NCBI RefSeq assembly: GCF_000686905.1
Contig: NZ_KK366037.1
Coordinates: forward strand, 127,235-191,234
Reading direction: 5' to 3'
Source: Marinospirillum insulare DSM 21763
GTDB lineage: Bacteria > Pseudomonadota > Gammaproteobacteria > Pseudomonadales > Halomonadaceae
DNA length: 64,000 nt
The notes below the pieces were generated by a model. The model was not told the origin of the DNA. It saw nothing but the letters and a program-made list of their open reading frames with translations, and ran no database searches. The translations under genes were made by a program, and so were the position numbers. Shown one piece after another: positions 60,200 to 64,000 of the stretch (its first letter is position 1; each line of letters begins with the position of its first letter).

Positions 60200-60339
60200 T
60201 ATGACTATGGATTTCGTTACACTTAAATCAAATCCGAAATACTTACCTTTAAACGATTCCCTACTACAAGACGCATTTCAAATATCTCCATATATTTTAT
60301 TTTTTAATATTATTAGAACAAAATTTAATTAATTATTGT

Positions 60340-60996
60340 TTATAGCCGTTCCTTGAGCCAGCTATCATGCAGCCATTTTTCGGTTTTACGATGACCAGGG
60401 AAAGAAATCCAAGTAATATCACGCTCAAAGATCAACGGCTGCTCATCTGCACCAACAATAACCCAAAACCATAAGCCGTCAGCTAGGTTACGGGCTTTGA
60501 CCTTCATGCCTGTGAGTATTACGGTTTCATTACGACCATTACGTTCAATCATAATAGGTTCGTCGTGCGGTTTGACCCAGCTTATCTTCATTCGAGGCAA
60601 TAGCTCTGGCGCATATTCTTTTAAGAAATTGTGTGCTATTTCTTTACTACGTTCAGGACTTGGTAGAGGAGCGTCAACCAGATCAAGAGAGAGATTGGCA
60701 AATCCTTTTATAGTACCGTCAGTGGCGACCACTGAGCTGAAATGCTCTCCTTCTATATTACTGTTACGATCATCCCTGCGTACATAACGCGACAAGATAG
60801 CAGCTTCACCATCGACACTCACCTCTCGACTCCAAGCTACTTTATGAGTTGTGGGCACAAGCTGTGATATAACTGAATTTTCCATCGAATACTCCTTAAT
60901 CTTATGAGTGGCAGCCTGAGTGTAGGCTGGTAATAAAATAGTTGCTGAAACGCTAAACATCGTCAGCAATAAGGTTTGGGAAAATCGTTTTTTCAT
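60340..60996 (-). CDS. Exported protein of unknown function
   Basis: 218 residues. A signal peptide (about 1-28, end QAATHK) indicates export to the periplasm. The body has no cysteines or recognisable motif; NFLKEYAPELLPRMKISWVK and GLWFWVIVGADEQPLIFERD look like a compact alpha-beta domain. GGAG lies before the ATG. It is 28 bases after the MFS gene and should share its transcript, so it may assist efflux or act on the same compound. I do not recognise the family. Confidence 0.65.
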   Translation of the reverse strand: MKKRFSQTLLLTMFSVSATILLPAYTQAATHKIKEYSMENSVISQLVPTTHKVAWSREVSVDGEAAILSRYVRRDDRNSNIEGEHFSSVVATDGTIKGFANLSLDLVDAPLPSPERSKEIAHNFLKEYAPELLPRMKISWVKPHDEPIMIERNGRNETVILTGMKVKARNLADGLWFWVIVGADEQPLIFERDITWISFPGHRKTEKWLHDSWLKERL

Positions 60997-61023
60997 CCTA
61001 GATCTCCAGTAATGAATGTGGCG

Positions 61024-62223
61024 TTACAAACTAGATGAGTGAGTGATAGCTTCATTGTTACGCCTCAAACCTGTAATGACATAAAGAGCACACCCACCTA
61101 GTAAACTCGACAATAAAAACAACATACCTTCGAGGCTCATACCTGCGAGTTGCTGTGCCAGCCAAGGACCGAGACTAGCGCCTACCCAAAGCACAAAAGT
61201 GTAAAGTGCTACTGCCATCCCACGTACTGAGGCATCACTAACACTGGTTACCCGAATAATTAGCCCAGGCACACTAATACCAATACCAGCAACGAACAAA
61301 AAGCTTGCCACTAACAACCCCCAAATATGACTACTACCCGCTAAAGCACTCAGTGCTAACCCTGAAGCTGCACAGACCAAGCCGACACTAACAACACGTT
61401 CTGCACCTAAACGAGGAATAATTGCAGCAACGGCCAAAGGTATAATAAAAGCTGGAGCAGCCAAGGTTCGAAACATCAGAGGTGAAATACCATGATGAGC
61501 CAGCTCGGCAGAAAAGCGCATATCTAGCCCCATATAAAAAGCAACAAAACACATCAATAGAAAGAAAGCAGGTACATATACTCGACGTAACCTTGAATCA
61601 ATTAATAAGCGACCTAATGATAGATAACTTCCTAAAAAGCTTCGTAACTTCATTGGTGCTGGCTTATCTTTAGCTGTACGCCAAAGTTGCCAAGCAGTCA
61701 GTGCATAAATACCACTTAAAGGCAAAAATGCAGCTCCCATTCCCCAGCGAAGAGTAATTAAGCCGCCATAAATTTGCCCTAACAAACCAGCTGACAAGAA
61801 AGCAGTACTCATCCAAGCAATACTCCAAGCTCGCTGACGTACCGTCCCTCGTTCCGCCAAGAAGGCAATCGCCACTGGGGGAAAAGATGCTGCTATTAGT
61901 CCTTGTAAAATACGTCCAATAACTAATTGATACTGTGTGTCCGCTATCGCCAGTAGAATTGTAATAACTGTGAGTGCAATCAATCCACTGACCATTACTT
62001 TTCGCCTGCCAAGCCAATCTGATAACGGTCCAAAAACTAAAAAACCAGTGGCATAGGTAAAGCCAAAAGCACTAATCATGCCTGTCGCCCCCACTCCATA
62101 ACTTTCTTCTAGTAAGTGCAGTACAGGTATAGGTAAGTAGAGCAAAGAAACCACGGCCAACGCACAGAGCACGACTAACATTCGCAAGGCCAACGAGGGT
62201 GGAGCAGTGTTAAATGAAGACAT
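61024..62223 (-). CDS. MFS efflux transporter
   Basis: 399 residues with 12 hydrophobic segments. The MFS motif A is GPLSDWLGRRKV after TM2, and GRILQGLIAASFPPVAIAFL carries the R-x-x-QG of drug/H+ antiporters. It probably exports a toxic compound with proton exchange from the inner membrane. It lies between a MarR regulator and a secreted-protein gene. AAGGA precedes the start. The intergenic gap to marR holds a perfect palindrome that looks like a MarR operator. Confidence 0.88.
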   Translation of the reverse strand: MSSFNTAPPSLALRMLVVLCALAVVSLLYLPIPVLHLLEESYGVGATGMISAFGFTYATGFLVFGPLSDWLGRRKVMVSGLIALTVITILLAIADTQYQLVIGRILQGLIAASFPPVAIAFLAERGTVRQRAWSIAWMSTAFLSAGLLGQIYGGLITLRWGMGAAFLPLSGIYALTAWQLWRTAKDKPAPMKLRSFLGSYLSLGRLLIDSRLRRVYVPAFFLLMCFVAFYMGLDMRFSAELAHHGISPLMFRTLAAPAFIIPLAVAAIIPRLGAERVVSVGLVCAASGLALSALAGSSHIWGLLVASFLFVAGIGISVPGLIIRVTSVSDASVRGMAVALYTFVLWVGASLGPWLAQQLAGMSLEGMLFLLSSLLGGCALYVITGLRRNNEAITHSSSL

Positions 62224-62256
62224 ACAATATTCCTTACAGACCTATGTTCTTAACTG

Positions 62257-62276
62257 ATATGTAGAAAGCTACATAT
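62257..62276. promoter_or_regulatory. MarR-type operator before the MFS gene
   Basis: ATATGTAG-AAAG-CTACATAT is a perfect 8-base inverted repeat 34-53 bases before the MFS start, beside TATATA. It shares ATGTAG...CTACAT with the site before marR at 62867. Confidence 0.65.
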
Positions 62277-62329
62277 ATAAACAAGAGAACCTAGACTTTT
62301 AAGCCTCTTATACCTCAATAAACTATCTC

Positions 62330-62830
62330 TTAGGAAAGCATACCTGCTTGATTCAGCTTCAACATTAAGCGGTTAAGCATGGCTCGCTCATCACTATCAA
62401 AGTTATACATAAGTTTAGCCACCCAAGCGTAATGAGCAGGCAAGGCTTCACCTAATGTTTCGTTGCCATTAGCAGTCAGGTACACCAGCCATGAACGGCG
62501 ATCTTCTGGATCAGGCTTACGATGGCAAAAATCGCTAGCTTCCATACGGTCAATTGCACGGGTCATTGTTTGTGAAGTTACCGACACACCATCAGCCAAT
62601 GCACCAATGCTTAAACCCTGAGGGTTACGCTTAAGTAGGATCATAACAAAGAATTGGGTTTGTGATAGCCCGCATGTTTGTGCAAGGTTAGCTTCAAATG
62701 CTGCCAACATTTCACTGGTAGCAGACGCCCAGATAAGCCAGCTGTGCAATCCATCCACATCAGGGTTTTGGTATTCTTCCCCGAGCCTCACTAGGGTCTC
62801 ATAACTGGGTAAATCTTTAAGCTCAAACAT
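62330..62830 (-). CDS. MarR-family transcription regulator
   Basis: 166 residues. A winged helix (about 62-135) with SIGALADGVSVTSQTMTRAI as the recognition helix and DPEDRRSWLVYLTANG as the wing (D-x-R-x-x-x-V-x-L-T). The terminal helices would form the dimer. It lies 106 bases upstream of the MFS gene. Two matching palindromes precede marR and MFS, so it likely represses both and is released by a compound exported by the pump. Confidence 0.9.
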   Translation of the reverse strand: MFELKDLPSYETLVRLGEEYQNPDVDGLHSWLIWASATSEMLAAFEANLAQTCGLSQTQFFVMILLKRNPQGLSIGALADGVSVTSQTMTRAIDRMEASDFCHRKPDPEDRRSWLVYLTANGNETLGEALPAHYAWVAKLMYNFDSDERAMLNRLMLKLNQAGMLS

Positions 62831-62866
62831 GATTTGTTACACCACTATAAAAGACTGATAGCTGCA

Positions 62867-62882
62867 ATGTAGTTGACTACAT
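62867..62882. promoter_or_regulatory. MarR-type operator before marR
   Basis: ATGTAGT-TG-ACTACAT is a perfect 7-base inverted repeat 37-52 bases before the marR start. On the minus strand it overlaps the -35 position of a promoter whose -10 would be TATAGT. It is a strong candidate for autorepression. Confidence 0.65.
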
Positions 62883-62939
62883 ATCCTGCGTCAAGTTTTT
62901 GGGTAAATATTTTTCGTTGATCTAAACCAGTTTCAATGA

Positions 62940-62986
62940 TGCGACTTTACCGGCAAGCGTGCCCTCCTGCTGCTGAAAGCATTGAG
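62940..62986 (-). pseudogene. Fragment related to the N-terminus of the gene at 54914
   Basis: Read on the minus strand it gives AQCFQQQEGTLAGKVAS, matching TQYLQQPGTLAGKTALV of the gene at 54914-55351 (55274-55317). It ends at the shared six bases ATTGAG where the polA fragment begins, so the junction could be a microhomology join. No start or stop of the original gene remains. Confidence 0.6.
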
Positions 62987-63155
62987 CGCCAAGGTGTAAA
63001 AATTGATGTTCTGCAGCTGCATTCCCAAGAAATGGCGCGGCGCATTATGGAATTAGAAGAAGAAGCCTATGCAATTGCAGGTAAAGAATTTAACCTAAAT
63101 TCACCCAAGCAGTTAGCTGAAAATCTTTTTGTTGAACAGAAGTTACCGATTTTAA
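62981..63155 (+). pseudogene. Diverged internal fragment of polA
   Basis: Codes [20 protein letters not shown] then RIMELEEEAYAIAGKEFNLN then SPKQLAENLFVEQKLPIL, closely matching residues about 538-597 of polA at 58977-59156. It has a 2-codon deletion (PL) and clearly differs at the nucleotide level. After LPIL it jumps to TTAAGGATTAGCT, the sequence at the end of polA, then a REP-like copy. It is a non-functional remnant. Confidence 0.85.
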
Positions 63156-63164
63156 GGATTAGCT

Positions 63165-63209
63165 AGGGGGCAGATCCAAGTTTAGGCTTTTTAAATTGGC
63201 TCTGATCCC
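63165..63209 (+). repeat. REP-like palindrome, copy C
   Basis: Starts AGGGGGCAGATCCAAGTTTA and ends TTAAATTGGCTCTGATCCC, with GGCTTTT in the middle. It is preceded by AAGGATTAGCT, as is copy B, so copy and flank were duplicated together. Confidence 0.75.
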
Positions 63210-63315
63210 GCTTACTGTTCTTTACTACTATTTACATATTTACAGTATAGACTGTAAGCGTCAGACTTAAAAATCTTTATATGCAATATCAGATAAATTT
63301 TACAAGGAGTTAAAT

Positions 63316-63747
63316 ATGAAAATGATGGCTTCAACATTCATGCCTACACCCATTACAGCAAACTCGTCAGCACGGGCGAGTTATATTAATAATATGCATA
63401 CAAGCATACCAAAAGCACACGGCAACACCTCTACACCCCAAAATATGGTAGCGACATCATCACAGCAGAACACGGCAACTATTAAAGTAGTAACAAATCA
63501 ACTGTCTGCTGATGAACAGCTAGCCTTAGAAAAAGATCTTCAAGACAGGCATGATTTTCATAAAAAACAAGAAACCTCTGCTGCAGACATGGTCTCTGAA
63601 ACTCAACGTATTTTAGCAGAAGTAGCAAAAGAGCAACCCAGCCTACTAAATAAAAAATTTGATTTCACCAACACTGGCGATGAAATAGACATTATTAAAC
63701 ATGATTTATCTGAAAGAGAATATAATTACTTGGATTCAACTTGCTAG
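63316..63747 (+). CDS. Hypothetical protein, probably truncated by an IS30 element
   Basis: 143 residues in the visible frame, starting after AAGGAGTTAAAT, a good ribosome site. The N-terminus is Ser/Thr/Asn-rich and the rest is polar and helical (LSADEQLALEKDLQDRHDFH). No family recognised. The last codons (D-S-T-C, stop at 63745-63747) overlap the end of the IS30 transposase frame and probably come from the insertion sequence, so the natural C-terminus is lost. Confidence 0.5.
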   Translation: MKMMASTFMPTPITANSSARASYINNMHTSIPKAHGNTSTPQNMVATSSQQNTATIKVVTNQLSADEQLALEKDLQDRHDFHKKQETSAADMVSETQRILAEVAKEQPSLLNKKFDFTNTGDEIDIIKHDLSEREYNYLDSTC

Positions 63748-64000
63748 TGCAACAGCCTGTAATTCTTCAAACAATACTTCATTTGGTGTTTTCATTCCAA
63801 GTGTTTTCCTAGGTCGGTTATTTAAACGATGCATAATGAATTCAAAATGCTCATCATCTAAGTGCTTAAAGCATGAACCTTTGGGGCAGTATTGACGTAT
63901 TAAGCCATTTGTATTTTCATTCAATCCACGTTGCCAAGAAGCATAAGGGTCTGCAAAGTAAAAGTCACAATTCAGTGCTTTTGCAATGGCTTGATGCTCA
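63736..64000 (-). mobile_element. IS30-family transposase, C-terminal part (cut by window end)
   Basis: The leftward frame reads FYFADPYASWQRGLNENTNG then LIRQYCPKGSCFKHLDDEHF then FIMHRLNNRPRKTLGMKTPN, the C-terminal part of the IS30 DDE transposase; the glutamate in NENTNG is the third catalytic acid. It ends with TGA at 63736. The rest continues beyond 64000. The IS end probably lies near 63725-63735, where TTGAATCCAAG on the minus strand resembles IS30-type termini. Confidence 0.88.

Noticed and set aside
61482..61673. Plus-strand frame inside the MFS gene
   Set aside because: It is the opposite-strand shadow of a clear 12-segment transporter.

Overview
The window is a 64 kb stretch of a Gram-negative gammaproteobacterial chromosome. 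Outer-membrane genes (hldD, a waaF-like gene, an lpxL-like gene), dsbC, ffh/rimM/trmD and a suf operon with an Rrf2 regulator support this. Several gene blocks follow the order I know from Pseudomonas and Oceanospirillales relatives: thrC-hom-dsbC; rplS-trmD-rimM-rpsP-ffh followed by a CcsA-like and a CorC-like gene; dprA-lysM next to def-fmt-rsmB; and a DUF2782 gene next to polA. I cannot name the genus from sequence alone. Base composition looks moderately AT-rich.

Layout. 1-8.6 kb: tail of a chemoreceptor, the Fe-S assembly operon (sufR-like, sufB, C, D, S, T, all leftward) and a monomeric isocitrate dehydrogenase. 8.8-19.2 kb: a waaF-like gene and glnE, which are near neighbours in relatives, are separated by a type I restriction-modification system (hsdR, M, S) and an AbrB-Doc toxin-antitoxin pair; this looks like an accessory island. 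19.4-26 kb: SulP transporter, small membrane protein, recJ, and a chemoreceptor with a zinc-binding CZB domain. 25.6-35 kb: threonine synthesis, dsbC, ribosome and SRP genes, two membrane proteins. 35-50 kb: trpS, CoA pyrophosphatase, a voltage-gated sodium channel, cytochrome c peroxidase, hldD, radD, enoyl-CoA hydratase, dgt, aroE, FAD oxidoreductase, hemF, tsaC, dprA, and a LysM protein. 50-53 kb: def, fmt, rsmB (rightward).

The 53-64 kb end is a patchwork of accessory genes around the core genes lpxL-like, DUF2782 and polA. It has a class III Fic protein overlapping rsmB, a YafO-like toxin with an unfamiliar partner, mazEF with a third gene, a MarR/MFS/secreted-protein cassette with two palindromic operators, a chimeric pseudogene stitched from a polA piece and a piece of the gene downstream of mazF, and an IS30 transposase cut by the window end. 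Four related REP-like imperfect palindromes lie at the borders of these modules, which suggests that they, or the recombination they promote, shaped this end.

Most promising for new biology: the YafO-like toxin with a helical, non-Phd-like partner; the REP-bounded modules with the chimeric polA remnant; the cloverleaf-like inverted repeat in the sufB leader; and a PsrA-like operator before the enoyl-CoA hydratase. No tRNA, rRNA or CRISPR array was seen.
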